Positions 16,315 through 24,630 of a stretch of 38,724 bases of DNA are shown one piece after another. Source of the stretch: Gemmatimonadetes bacterium 13_1_20CM_4_69_16. Lineage in GTDB: Bacteria; Gemmatimonadota; Gemmatimonadetes; Gemmatimonadales; GWC2-71-9. Where the stretch lies: positions 1-38,724 of the forward strand of contig MNIR01000006.1 in NCBI GenBank assembly GCA_001919865.1, written 5' to 3'. Both the position numbers and the translations under genes were made by a program. Every line of letters starts with the position of its first letter. Positions within the stretch are counted from its first letter, which is position 1. Under the pieces are notes generated by a model. The model was not told the DNA's origin. It did not search any database and was given only the letters and a program-made list of their open reading frames with translations.

Positions 16315-18534
16315 CTAACGCCGCACCTCGAACTCCGCTTCGAGGCCGCCTACCGAGCTGCCTCCTACGAACACCCGAACCCGCCCGGGCTCGACCGTGA
16401 ACTTCATGTTCTGGTCGTACAAGCCCAGCTGCTTCGCCCCGACCTCGAAGTCCACGGTGCGCGATTCGCCCGCCTTGAGCGGGACGCGCTGGAACCCGGC
16501 GAGCGCGCGCACCGGCCGCGTCACGCTCGCCACCTCGTCATGTAGGTAGAGCTGCGCGACCTCGGCGCCCTCGCGCGCGCCGGTGTTGGTGACCGTGACA
16601 GAGACTCGCAGCTTCCCGTTGGGTGTAATGCTCGGCGCGCTGAGCTTGAGATCCTTGTACTCGAAGGACGTGTAGCTCAGGCCGTACCCGAACGGAAACA
16701 GCGGGCTCACCGGTAGGTCGATGTACTTCGACGTGTACTTCTCCGCGGACGGCGGCCGCCCCGTGTTCTTGTGGTTGTAATAGATCGGCACCTGGCCGAC
16801 CGAGCGAGGGACCGTGACGGGAAGCTTGCCGCTCGGGCTCACGTCGCCGAACAGCACGTCCGCGAGGGCGTGGCCGGTCTCGACCCCGAGCTGCCACGCC
16901 TGGACGATGGCTGGCACGTGCTCCGCGGCCCACGCGACGGCGAGCGGGCGGCCGCTCATCACCACGAGCACCACCGGCGTGCCGGTCCCCTGCACCGCCT
17001 CGAGCAGCTGTTCCTGGACGCCGGGGAGGCCGAGGGTGGAGCGGCTCGCCGCCTCGCCGCTCATGTCCCCCGCCTCGCCCAGGACGAGCACCGCAATGTC
17101 GGCCCCGCGTGCCAGGGCGACGGCGTCGGCGATGCCGGCCGCCGCGCTGTCGGTGATGCCGCAGCCCTTGGCATACACGACCTTCGTGCCCTCCCCCGCC
17201 CGGGCGCGAATGCCTTCGAGCGGCGTAATTGCGTCGCGCGGGTCGCCGTGGCCGGGCCACGAGCCGAGCGCCGCGCTCTTGTCATCGGCAAGCGGCCCGA
17301 TCACCGCCACGGTATGGCGCGCCGACGTGAGGGGGAGCAGGGCCGCTTCGTTCCTGAGCAGCACGATCGCTTCGCGCGCTACCTCGCGGGCGAGTTTGCG
17401 GTGCTCCGGCGCGAGCAAAACCGCCTGCTCGCGCTCCACGGTAGCGCCGTGGTAGGGGTCGTCGAACAAGCCGAGCGCCGCTTTCGCGGCGAGCACGCGG
17501 CGCACCGCAGCGTCCACAGTTGCCACCGGAATACGTCCGGCGCGCACCAGCGCCGGCAGATCGTCGACATAGATCCGGCTCACCATGTCCATGTCCACGC
17601 CCGTCTCCAGCGCGAGCTTCCCTGCGTCGGCGCGTGAGCCGGCGACGCCGTGCCCGCGCAGCTCTTCCACCCCGGTCCAGTCGCTGACCACTAGCCCCGA
17701 GAATTTCCATTCGCCGCGCAACAGCGCCGTCACCAGCCAGCGGTTGGCGTGGCTGGGCGTGCCCGCGATCTCGTTGAAGGAGGTCATGATGCTGCCGGCG
17801 CCCGCTTCCACGGCGGCGCGGAAGGGCGGCAGGTAGATCTCGCGCAGCGTCCGCTCCGACACGTCTACGGTGTTGTAGTCCCGACCGCCCTCGGCTCCGC
17901 CGTAGGCCGCGAAGTGCTTCGCGGTAGCCATCACCGCGTCGGGGGCGCGCAGGTCCGCGCCTTGAAACCCGTGTACCCGGGCGGCCGCCAGCACCGATCC
18001 CAAATAGGGGTCCTCTCCCGCGCCCTCGGAGATTCTGCCCCAGCGCGGATCGCGGGCGACGTCCACCATCGGCGCGAACGTCCAGTTCACGCCGGCGGCG
18101 GCGGCTTCGCGGGCCGCCGCGTGGGCGGTCGCCTCGACCGCAGCGGGGTCCCAGGTGCTCGCCTCGGCGAGCGGAATCGGGAAGGTCGTGCGGTAGCCGT
18201 GAATCACGTCGTAGCCGAGCAGCAGCGGAATGCCTAGCCGCGATTCCGTCACGGCGACACGCTGCGTCTCCCGCGTCGCCGCGGCGCCGGTCAGGTTGAG
18301 AAACCCGCCCACCAGTCCCTTGCGAAGCAGCTCGAGCTGCTCCGCGCTCGGCCGATTATCCACGGAGGGGAGGTTGAGCTGACCGAACTTCTCCTCCAGT
18401 GTCATGCGGGCGAGGAGGGAGTCGATGTTGCGTCGTGGGGCGGGGGTTTGGGCCGGGAGGATCGCCGAGACGCCGCCCCCTAGGGCGAGCGTGATGACAA
18501 TGCACAGGGTGTTGCGCCGACGCACCGGGGTCAT
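16315..18534 (-). CDS. bglX: Glycoside hydrolase family 3 beta-glucosidase
   Basis: A 739-residue exported GH3 enzyme of BglX layout. The signal peptide ends near residue 29 (SAILPAQ). The TIM-barrel domain carries KHF (206-208) for substrate binding and the nucleophile D285 in VVSDWTGV. The alpha/beta sandwich domain follows (AVIGPLADDKSAALGSW, EAGDMSGEAASRSTLGLPG). A C-terminal fibronectin-III-like domain starts near residue 640 (GYGLSYTSFEYKDL). It should release glucose from the non-reducing end of beta-gluco-oligosaccharides in the periplasm. It is divergent from a TonB receptor and close to a GH144-like gene; some characterised GH3 enzymes act on sophoro-oligosaccharides. Substrate linkage is inferred. 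Confidence 0.95.
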   Translation of the reverse strand: MTPVRRRNTLCIVITLALGGGVSAILPAQTPAPRRNIDSLLARMTLEEKFGQLNLPSVDNRPSAEQLELLRKGLVGGFLNLTGAAATRETQRVAVTESRLGIPLLLGYDVIHGYRTTFPIPLAEASTWDPAAVEATAHAAAREAAAAGVNWTFAPMVDVARDPRWGRISEGAGEDPYLGSVLAAARVHGFQGADLRAPDAVMATAKHFAAYGGAEGGRDYNTVDVSERTLREIYLPPFRAAVEAGAGSIMTSFNEIAGTPSHANRWLVTALLRGEWKFSGLVVSDWTGVEELRGHGVAGSRADAGKLALETGVDMDMVSRIYVDDLPALVRAGRIPVATVDAAVRRVLAAKAALGLFDDPYHGATVEREQAVLLAPEHRKLAREVAREAIVLLRNEAALLPLTSARHTVAVIGPLADDKSAALGSWPGHGDPRDAITPLEGIRARAGEGTKVVYAKGCGITDSAAAGIADAVALARGADIAVLVLGEAGDMSGEAASRSTLGLPGVQEQLLEAVQGTGTPVVLVVMSGRPLAVAWAAEHVPAIVQAWQLGVETGHALADVLFGDVSPSGKLPVTVPRSVGQVPIYYNHKNTGRPPSAEKYTSKYIDLPVSPLFPFGYGLSYTSFEYKDLKLSAPSITPNGKLRVSVTVTNTGAREGAEVAQLYLHDEVASVTRPVRALAGFQRVPLKAGESRTVDFEVGAKQLGLYDQNMKFTVEPGRVRVFVGGSSVGGLEAEFEVRR

Positions 18535-18600
18535 GGAAAATCGTCACGTTGAAGGGTGATAAGTCGCGCCCCAATCTACGCGATCGTCGTGCCACTGGGA

Positions 18601-18610
18601 AACGCGCGTT
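18601..18610. promoter_or_regulatory. 10-bp perfect palindrome upstream of receptor promoter
   Basis: AACGCGCGTT is a perfect palindrome 3 bp upstream of the -35 hexamer of the receptor promoter, within the 131-bp divergent region. It could be a second operator for a sugar-responsive regulator. No regulator gene is adjacent. Confidence 0.35.
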
Positions 18611-18613
18611 GTC

Positions 18614-18642
18614 TTGACAAAGTCCACGCGCCGCGTGATAAC
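18614..18642 (+). promoter_or_regulatory. Sigma70-type promoter of the TonB receptor
   Basis: TTGACA (18614-18619), a 17-bp spacer and GATAAC (18637-18642), followed by GGAGGGG (18653-18659) 6 bp before ATG 18666. This is the most canonical promoter and ribosome-binding site in the window. Confidence 0.75.
18625..18637. promoter_or_regulatory. Operator-like palindrome within promoter spacer
   Basis: CACGCG-C-CGCGTG is a perfect 13-bp inverted repeat that fills most of the -35/-10 spacer, where a bound repressor would block RNA polymerase. The repressor is not in the window. Confidence 0.5.
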
Positions 18643-18665
18643 GGTGGCAAACGGAGGGGTGAACC

Positions 18666-21600
18666 ATGCGAGTCTTGTCTGTGTTGCTGCTGGGCGGAGT
18701 GCTGGCCGTGTCTCTCGCGCGAAACACGCCGGCCCAGACGAGCACGGGGAGCATCCGCGGATACGTGACCGACTCGAGCGGCACGCCGATCGCGGGAGCC
18801 CGCGTCATCGCGGTGAACGTGTCTACCTCGGCGCAGCGCGAGGTGGCGACCCAAAACAACGGTTTCTACACCATCGTTGGCCTCGTGCCGGGCGAGTATG
18901 ACGTGACTGCGCATCAGATCGCGATGGCGACGCAGAAAGCCCATGTGCGAGTCTCGATCGCCGAAGTATTCCCACTGGACTTCAAGCTGGGTCGTTCGGC
19001 GCTGCAACTGGAAGCGGTGACGGTCGCCGCGGCGGCTGGTGTGCAGACACGCACGTCCGAGGTGGCCACGAGCGTGACGCCGCAGCAGATGCGCCAGCTG
19101 CCATCAGCGAGTCACAATTTCCTGGATTTGGCGGCGCTCGCGCCGGGCGTGACGGTCGCCCCCGACTTCGCCAACCTGGGCCAATCGAATGCCGGCGTCA
19201 CCGATAAGGCCTTCTCGTACGGTGGGCAGGGGCCGGGCCAAGTGAACGTGTTCATCGACGGCGCCAGCCTGAAGAACGACCTCACGGGCGGTGAGACCGG
19301 GATTCACGGCGGAACGTTCGGTCAGGACGCGAGCCGTGGCAATCCGTTCCCGCGCGCCGCCGTCCAAGAGTATCGCGTCATCACTCAGAACTTCAAAGCC
19401 GAATACCAGCAGTCGTCCGGCGCGATCATCGTCGCCACCACGAGAGCGGGGGGGAATGCCTGGTCAGGCGACGCGTCCTTCGGCTACCAGAACAAGGACC
19501 TCGTGGCACAGGATTCCCTCAGCGGAGCTCGGAACTTTGCCAAGCCCGATTACACCAGATACCTCGCCAGCTTCAGTGCCGGTGGCCCGCTCATCAAGGA
19601 CAAGCTCTTTTTCTTCGGGTCGTACGAGGGAAACTATCAGAATCGCGACGCTCAGGTGAGCGTCACCCCGAATGGGCTCCCGCCGACGGGGGCATTCCCC
19701 GCCCTCGATTCGGTCAACCTGGCACGGTACAATGGCAATTTCGCTTCACCGTTCCGGGAAACTCTGGTCTTCGGGAAGCTCAACTACAACGTGGGTGGCC
19801 ACTCGACCGCCGAGCTCAGCTTTAACGACCGGCACGAGACGGACGTGCGTGATTTTGGCGGTTTCAACGCGTTCCAGAGCGCCATTAACCACGCAGTGGA
19901 CGCCACAACCACGATCTTCAAGCACAACTACTTCACCGGGCCGTGGCTCAACGAAGCGAACCTGACCTACGAGCACTTCAAGCAGGAGCCCACGCCCAAC
20001 ACGCCCGGGATCCCGCAGCGCTGGTTCTTCATCCAAACGCCAAACACCTGCTGTGCCACGATCGGAAGTAACCTAAGTACGCAGGCTTTCACTCAAAAGC
20101 GCTTCGCCGTACGCGATGACATCACCTATACGGGGTTCCACGGCGGTGGCGACCACGTCATGAAGGGTGGAGTGAGCGCCGCGTTCCTTACCTACGACAT
20201 CAACAAGGCGAACCGGGAGACACCTCAGTTCTTCTTTTCCCAGAACCCCTCGCCGGGCGACGCGGGCTGCGCACCGACTTGCACCGGGCCGGAAGCATAC
20301 AACTACCGAGTGCCGTTCCAGGTCGTGTGGCAACACGGCAATCCCGTCGTGAATACCAACAACAATCAGATCGGCGCGTATCTGCAGGACGACTGGAGCC
20401 CCACGCCCCGGCTCACGATCAACCTTGGGATCCGCTGGGACTTCGAGTCGCACATGTACAACTATGACTACGTCACGCCGACGGACGTCCGGGATACCAT
20501 CCGTCGGTATGACACCTCACCCGTGACACCGGCCGAGTCGCTGGTGGCCAAGCTCGACACCACGAACTACTTCACCAACGGTACCCAGCGGAAGAAGTTC
20601 TATGGCGCCTTCCAGCCGCGCATCGGGTTCTCATATGCACTCGACCGGGAGGGAAAGACCACTGTCTTCGGCGGCTGGGGTCTGTACTACGACCGCACCT
20701 ACTTCGACATCTCCGTAGACGAGACGCTGAAGCTGGTTCGCCCCGAATACACCGTGCATTTCGCCGACCCGGACTCCACACCCACTGCAAATCAGGTGGC
20801 GTGGAACAATAGCTACATGACCGCGGATACGACGGTGCTCAAGTCGCTCATCAGCAGCAACAAAGCCGCGGGGCGCGAAGTCTGGCTGATCGCGAACAAT
20901 GTCAAGGTGCCGAAGTCGAGCCAGTTCAATCTCGGCATTCGTCGTCTGTTCGGAGACGTCGCGGTCTCCCTGACATACGTGGGCGTCAGAAGCTGGGATG
21001 GGCTCGTCTTCAACTGGGGCAACTTTGCACTCAAGTCCGACGGCTCTTGCTGTCTGGGTGGGGGATACGGACACGGGTTCAGCAACATCATCTACAGCAC
21101 CAACAGCGCCAAGACCTGGTATGACGCGTTGCAGGTAGAAGTGAACCGGCCATACAAGAGAACTGGCCGCTGGGGCTGGGGAGGAGGACTGTCCTACACG
21201 AGCGGATCCCGCACGCTCGAGGGGAGTAACGCGGTCGGGGATGTGTTTTCCACGTTCCCCAGGTCCACCGCGTACCCGAAGCACCCCGCGAGTGACGAGA
21301 AGAGCCGGCTGGTCGCGAACTGGACGATGGACGTGCCTTACGCAGCGGGCGTGCAGTTCGGCGGCCTCATTACGCTCGGGACCGGTCCACGTTACAACGT
21401 GGGGGGCATCTTCCCGCTCACAGGCTACACGCCCGGCGGTTTCACTCCACCACAGCACGCGTTCATCTTCCCCGGCGGTTGGGCCTATCGCGAGGTGGAT
21501 TTCCGGTTGCGGAAGGACTTCCCCAACATTTCGGGGACTACCCTGAGCGTGACGGTGGACGTGTTCAATGTCTTCAACTACAACAATTTCAGTTATCCCG

Positions 21601-21683
21601 ACAACAACGGCGGCAACCCCCAGCCGAACGGGCTACTGAGCGATCCTCGGAAGACGCAGATCGGCGTCGAGTATCATTTCTGA
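18666..21683 (+). CDS. Oar-like TonB-dependent receptor
   Basis: A 1005-residue outer-membrane receptor. A signal peptide ends near residue 24 (NTPAQ). A carboxypeptidase-regulatory-like domain follows (about 27-105; GSIRGYVTDSSGTPIAGARV). The plug region includes MRQLPSASHNFLDLAALAPG and GQVNVFIDGASLKND. The large barrel has repeated YTRYLASFSAGGPLIKDKLFFFGSYE-type strands and ends QIGVEYHF, a terminal Phe as required for BAM. It has no SusD partner and lacks the SusC plug signature, so it belongs to the Oar/CirA-like group. It precedes a GH144-like lipoprotein by 74 bp and is divergent from the GH3 gene. Import of gluco-oligosaccharides is the contextual inference. Confidence 0.95.
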   Translation: MRVLSVLLLGGVLAVSLARNTPAQTSTGSIRGYVTDSSGTPIAGARVIAVNVSTSAQREVATQNNGFYTIVGLVPGEYDVTAHQIAMATQKAHVRVSIAEVFPLDFKLGRSALQLEAVTVAAAAGVQTRTSEVATSVTPQQMRQLPSASHNFLDLAALAPGVTVAPDFANLGQSNAGVTDKAFSYGGQGPGQVNVFIDGASLKNDLTGGETGIHGGTFGQDASRGNPFPRAAVQEYRVITQNFKAEYQQSSGAIIVATTRAGGNAWSGDASFGYQNKDLVAQDSLSGARNFAKPDYTRYLASFSAGGPLIKDKLFFFGSYEGNYQNRDAQVSVTPNGLPPTGAFPALDSVNLARYNGNFASPFRETLVFGKLNYNVGGHSTAELSFNDRHETDVRDFGGFNAFQSAINHAVDATTTIFKHNYFTGPWLNEANLTYEHFKQEPTPNTPGIPQRWFFIQTPNTCCATIGSNLSTQAFTQKRFAVRDDITYTGFHGGGDHVMKGGVSAAFLTYDINKANRETPQFFFSQNPSPGDAGCAPTCTGPEAYNYRVPFQVVWQHGNPVVNTNNNQIGAYLQDDWSPTPRLTINLGIRWDFESHMYNYDYVTPTDVRDTIRRYDTSPVTPAESLVAKLDTTNYFTNGTQRKKFYGAFQPRIGFSYALDREGKTTVFGGWGLYYDRTYFDISVDETLKLVRPEYTVHFADPDSTPTANQVAWNNSYMTADTTVLKSLISSNKAAGREVWLIANNVKVPKSSQFNLGIRRLFGDVAVSLTYVGVRSWDGLVFNWGNFALKSDGSCCLGGGYGHGFSNIIYSTNSAKTWYDALQVEVNRPYKRTGRWGWGGGLSYTSGSRTLEGSNAVGDVFSTFPRSTAYPKHPASDEKSRLVANWTMDVPYAAGVQFGGLITLGTGPRYNVGGIFPLTGYTPGGFTPPQHAFIFPGGWAYREVDFRLRKDFPNISGTTLSVTVDVFNVFNYNNFSYPDNNGGNPQPNGLLSDPRKTQIGVEYHF

Positions 21684-21699
21684 GTTGATCATGCGATGG

Positions 21700-21724
21700 G
21701 CCACCGGTGCAGCACGCCGGTGGC
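21700..21724 (+). terminator. Stem-loop after receptor gene
   Basis: GCCACCGG and CCGGTGGC form a perfect 8-bp stem around a 9-base loop, 17 bp after the receptor stop. No U-tract follows. It may separate expression of the receptor from the GH144-like gene, which has its own -10-like TATTCT at 21747-21752. Confidence 0.5.
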
Positions 21725-21757
21725 TCGCGCGCGCAGGCTTCATGGGTATTCTCCCAC

Positions 21758-23215
21758 ATGACGCGTAATGCCGCTGCGGGCCGGACCCGCTCCGCGCGGC
21801 TCGCCGCCTCGCTGGCGGGAGCGCTCCTGACGGCGTGCCTGTCGAACCACCCCACCAGTCCGCCCGCCCCCGACTCGGCCCGTGCCGCCGCGTTCCTCGA
21901 CACCCTCGAGGAGCGCACCTTTCATTACTTCTGGGACCTCACCAATCCCCAGAACGGCCTCACCCCGGACCGGGCACCCTCACCGTCCTTCTCGAGCATC
22001 GCCGCGGTGGGCTTCGCCCTCACGGCGTACCCGATCGGCGTGGAGCGCCGCTACATCACGCGAGCACAGGCAGCCCAGCGAACCCTCACGACGCTGCGCT
22101 TCTTCTGGACGGCGCCGCAGGACTCCGCCGTCTCCGGCTCCACCGGCTACCACGGGTTCTTCTATCACTTCCTCGACATCGGCACGGGGCAACGCTTCCA
22201 GAACGTGGAGCTTTCCACGATCGACACGTCGCTGCTGCTCGGGGGGATCCTATTGTCCCAGTCGTACTACGACGCCGCCGACCCGGTCGAAGCCGAAATC
22301 CGGCGGCTGGCCGACTCGATCTACCTACGGGTGGACTGGAACTGGGCTGCCGTGCGGCCGCCCGCCGTCAGCATGGGCTGGCACCCGGAAGGGGGGTTCA
22401 TCCCCGCCGATTGGATCGGCTACAACGAGGCGATGATCCTCAATATCCTCGCCCTCGGCTCCCCCACACACGCCGTCGACTCCAGCGCCTGGGCCAAATG
22501 GGTGAGCGGCTATCAGTGGGGCCGGTTCCAGGGGCAGGACTACGTCCAGTTCGGGCCGCTGTTCGGCCACGAGTACTCGCACGTCTGGATCGACTTCCGA
22601 GGGATTCAGGATTCCTACATGCGGGGCCGCGGCATCGACTACTTCGAGAACTCGCGCCGCGCCACCTACGCGCACCGCGGCTATGCGGCTGGGAACCCCA
22701 TGGTGTGGAACGGCTACAGCAACCAGATCTGGGGGCTCACGGCTTGTGATGGCCCGGTCAACACGACCCTGGTCCTGAACGGGCGCACCCGCCAGTTCCG
22801 CACTTATTGGGCCCGAGGCGTCTCGCTCGCCGAAACGAATGACGACGGCACGCTCGCTCCGACGGCGGCGGGTGGCGCAGTGCCGTTCGCGCCGGAGGTC
22901 GCCATCCCTGCCCTGCTCACCATGCGTGAGACGTACGGGTCACATCTGTTCTCGACCTACGGCTTCCGGGACGCGTTCAACCCGACCTTCACCGCCACCG
23001 GAGTCGCCGTGGAGCGCGGCACCGTCGATCCCACGCTCGGCTGGTTCGACGTCGACTATCTCGGCATCGACCAGGGGCCGATCCTCGCGATGATCGAGAA
23101 CTACCGGAGCGAGCTGATCTGGCGCACCATGCGACGCAACCCGTACATCGTGCGGGGCCTCAAGCGGGCGGGCTTTACTGGAGGGTGGATCGGCGGGACG
23201 GGACCAGCGCGCTGA
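21758..23215 (+). CDS. Glucoamylase-fold lipoprotein, GH144-like (putative endo-beta-1,2-glucanase)
   Basis: 485 residues from ATG 21758. The lipobox LLTAC (Cys27) predicts an outer- or periplasmic-facing lipoprotein. The whole mature part fits the PF10091 glycoamylase-like (alpha/alpha)6 family: LEERTFHYFWDLTNPQNGL, SSIAAVGFALTAYPIG, GFFYHFLDIGTGQRF, VELSTIDTSLLLGG, GWHPEGGFIPADWIGYNE and FGPLFGHEYSHVWIDFRG. Characterised relatives in GH144 cleave beta-1,2-glucan to sophoro-oligosaccharides; the Glu in NVELSTIDT is a candidate catalytic acid. The in-frame start at 21707 would add a non-signal leader and is rejected. TATTCT stands 5 bp upstream of the ATG with no Shine-Dalgarno. Confidence 0.9.
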   Translation: MTRNAAAGRTRSARLAASLAGALLTACLSNHPTSPPAPDSARAAAFLDTLEERTFHYFWDLTNPQNGLTPDRAPSPSFSSIAAVGFALTAYPIGVERRYITRAQAAQRTLTTLRFFWTAPQDSAVSGSTGYHGFFYHFLDIGTGQRFQNVELSTIDTSLLLGGILLSQSYYDAADPVEAEIRRLADSIYLRVDWNWAAVRPPAVSMGWHPEGGFIPADWIGYNEAMILNILALGSPTHAVDSSAWAKWVSGYQWGRFQGQDYVQFGPLFGHEYSHVWIDFRGIQDSYMRGRGIDYFENSRRATYAHRGYAAGNPMVWNGYSNQIWGLTACDGPVNTTLVLNGRTRQFRTYWARGVSLAETNDDGTLAPTAAGGAVPFAPEVAIPALLTMRETYGSHLFSTYGFRDAFNPTFTATGVAVERGTVDPTLGWFDVDYLGIDQGPILAMIENYRSELIWRTMRRNPYIVRGLKRAGFTGGWIGGTGPAR

Positions 23216-23237
23216 TCGAGCCGGGCGCGACTCCCCG

Positions 23238-23534
23238 CTACACCGGCTTTGCCGCTGCCGCGAGGGGGACGGGGACGGGGACGGGGACGGGCTCGTTCAC
23301 CAGGAAACGCAGGCCCAGGCGCTTCAGCTCCCTTTCGAGCGCTCGGTTCACGGCGCGTAGCCGACTGGGGCTGTCGCTCACGATCAGGATGTGGCTGACG
23401 CGCGTCTCGACGACGACACGCGCCGTCCACATCCGGGCCGCGCGCCGGGCGGCCAGGTGCGCCTTGCCGAGCAGCGCTTTCACCCTGCTGAAGCGCGTGT
23501 CCGGGTGCGGCGGCTCGATCTGATAGGCATACAC
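23238..23534 (-). CDS. Small conserved-looking protein of unknown function
   Basis: 98 residues from GTG 23534 (YAYQIEPPHPDTRF). The core RVVVETRVSHILIVSDSPS followed by LRAVNRALERELKRLGLRF reads as a beta-strand pair and an amphipathic helix, reminiscent of a small regulator-like alpha/beta fold; I cannot name a family. The C-terminus is a VPVPVPVP tail encoded by a six-base tandem repeat. CTG 23576, placed 5 bp after GAGAGG, is another possible start; the frame opens to 23723, but the extra part is not protein-like. It is convergent with the GH144-like gene, 22 bp apart. Confidence 0.6.
   Translation of the reverse strand: MYAYQIEPPHPDTRFSRVKALLGKAHLAARRAARMWTARVVVETRVSHILIVSDSPSRLRAVNRALERELKRLGLRFLVNEPVPVPVPVPLAAAAKPV
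23264..23291 (+). repeat. Hexanucleotide tandem repeat (GGGGAC) with G4 potential
   Basis: Four near-perfect units of GGGGAC, flanked by further G-runs, give five G-tracts of three or more separated by AC. The unit keeps the reading frame of the overlapping minus-strand gene and encodes its Val-Pro tail. Like the tract at 1226-1256, it lies on the template strand. Confidence 0.7.
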
Positions 23535-23832
23535 CCAATGTCGCTGCGCCGACCGGTGTCGCTGGGGTTTTGTCAGGTACGCCTCTCCCCCTCCCCGAAA
23601 ACAGAACGCGAGATACGCCGATCGGTCGGCGGATCCCGCGTGGCCTACGTCTTGTCGCTCAACCCAGGGGTTGGCTGGGTGGCCGCTGTCAGTGTGCTGC
23701 CAGGCGCGGTTTAGCCGTGCCATTCCGCGCCTATCTCCAAGCTAGTCACAGGTACCGGGGATTGCTACGGGCTGCCCCGCTTGCGAGCCGGCCGCTCCGT
23801 TCCCATCGTAGTAGGCAGAATTGCTCCCGACC
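23535..23832. other. 298-bp divergent intergenic region
   Basis: It lies between the small minus-strand gene and the response regulator. CAGAAT at 23816-23821 ends 11 bp before ATG 23833 and may be a -10. The minus strand has a purine-rich GGGGAGGGGGAGAGG just upstream of CTG 23576. A short inverted repeat GATC-GGTCGGCG-GATC is visible near 23620-23637. Nothing else is recognised. Confidence 0.4.
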
Positions 23833-24489
23833 ATGCCCATACCGATCTCGGTCTTGCTGATCGAGGACAATCGGCTGCTGCGCGACGCGATCGGCCAGCT
23901 GCTGGCGTCGCAGCCGGACGTTTCCCTCCTCGGCGCGGTAGCGAGCGGCGAGGCGGCGCTGCGCGGGTCGCACGCCACACCAGCGCAGGTCGTGCTGGTG
24001 GACCTAGGCCTCAAGGATGACGACAGCGTGCGTCTGGTCCGAGAGCTGAAGCGGACGGCGCCGCACGTGCGGGTCATCGCGATGGATCTCTTCCCGGTGC
24101 ACGAGGACGTGGTCGAGCTGGTGAAGGCCGGCGTCTCAGGGTTCATCCTGAAGGACGCCACGCCCGCGGACTTCGTGAACACGATCCGCGCGGTCGCGGG
24201 CGGCAGCCACGTGCTCCCGCCGCCCTTGACCGATTCCCTCTTCTCCCAGATCGCCAGGCAAGCAGCCCGGCGCGGCCCGCGAGCAGTGCTCGAAGCGGTG
24301 CGCTTGACCCAGCGGGAGCGGCAGGTGATCGACCTGATCGGGGAAGGGTTGAGCAACAAGGAGATCGCGCAGCGGTTGCATATCGCAACGCACACCGTCA
24401 AAAGCCACGTGCACAACATTCTCGAGAAGCTCGCGCTGCACACACGCTTGCAGATCGCAGCTTTCGCGCGTTCGGAGGGCGCCGACTAG
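23833..24489 (+). CDS. NarL/FixJ-type response regulator
   Basis: 218 residues. The receiver domain (about 4-120) has the acidic pair E11-D12, phospho-acceptor D57 in VLVDLGLKD and K107 in GFILKDA. The conserved switch Ser/Thr position reads Met-Asp (VIAMDLF), so phosphorylation signalling may be altered. The C-terminal LuxR/GerE helix-turn-helix spans about 150-210 (LTQRERQVIDLIGEGLSNKEIAQRL, then HTVKSHVHNILEKL) and should bind DNA as a dimer. ATG 23833 is preferred over TTG 23821. No histidine kinase lies nearby, so it is an orphan here. Targets are unknown. Confidence 0.96.
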   Translation: MPIPISVLLIEDNRLLRDAIGQLLASQPDVSLLGAVASGEAALRGSHATPAQVVLVDLGLKDDDSVRLVRELKRTAPHVRVIAMDLFPVHEDVVELVKAGVSGFILKDATPADFVNTIRAVAGGSHVLPPPLTDSLFSQIARQAARRGPRAVLEAVRLTQRERQVIDLIGEGLSNKEIAQRLHIATHTVKSHVHNILEKLALHTRLQIAAFARSEGAD

Positions 24490-24630
24490 ACCCGTCGAGC
24501 TAACCCGTTAGATTGATGGGTCCCACGAGCCTCACCCCCCCGGTCTATGGTTTTCCGGGACCGGGAGTTGTGCATTAGAGCGCGCCCCCCTCAAGCAGGA
24601 GGTGTTGAATCAGCCGCTACGCGCTGGTGT

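Noticed and set aside
18613-18627. Similarity of the receptor -35 region to the MarR-GNAT operator (12 of 15 bases)
   Set aside because: Most of the match is the TTGACA consensus itself and the right half-site is lost, so cross-regulation is not supported.
23264-23291. Repeat-driven on/off phase variation
   Set aside because: The six-base unit preserves the reading frame, so slippage changes tail length, not expression state.
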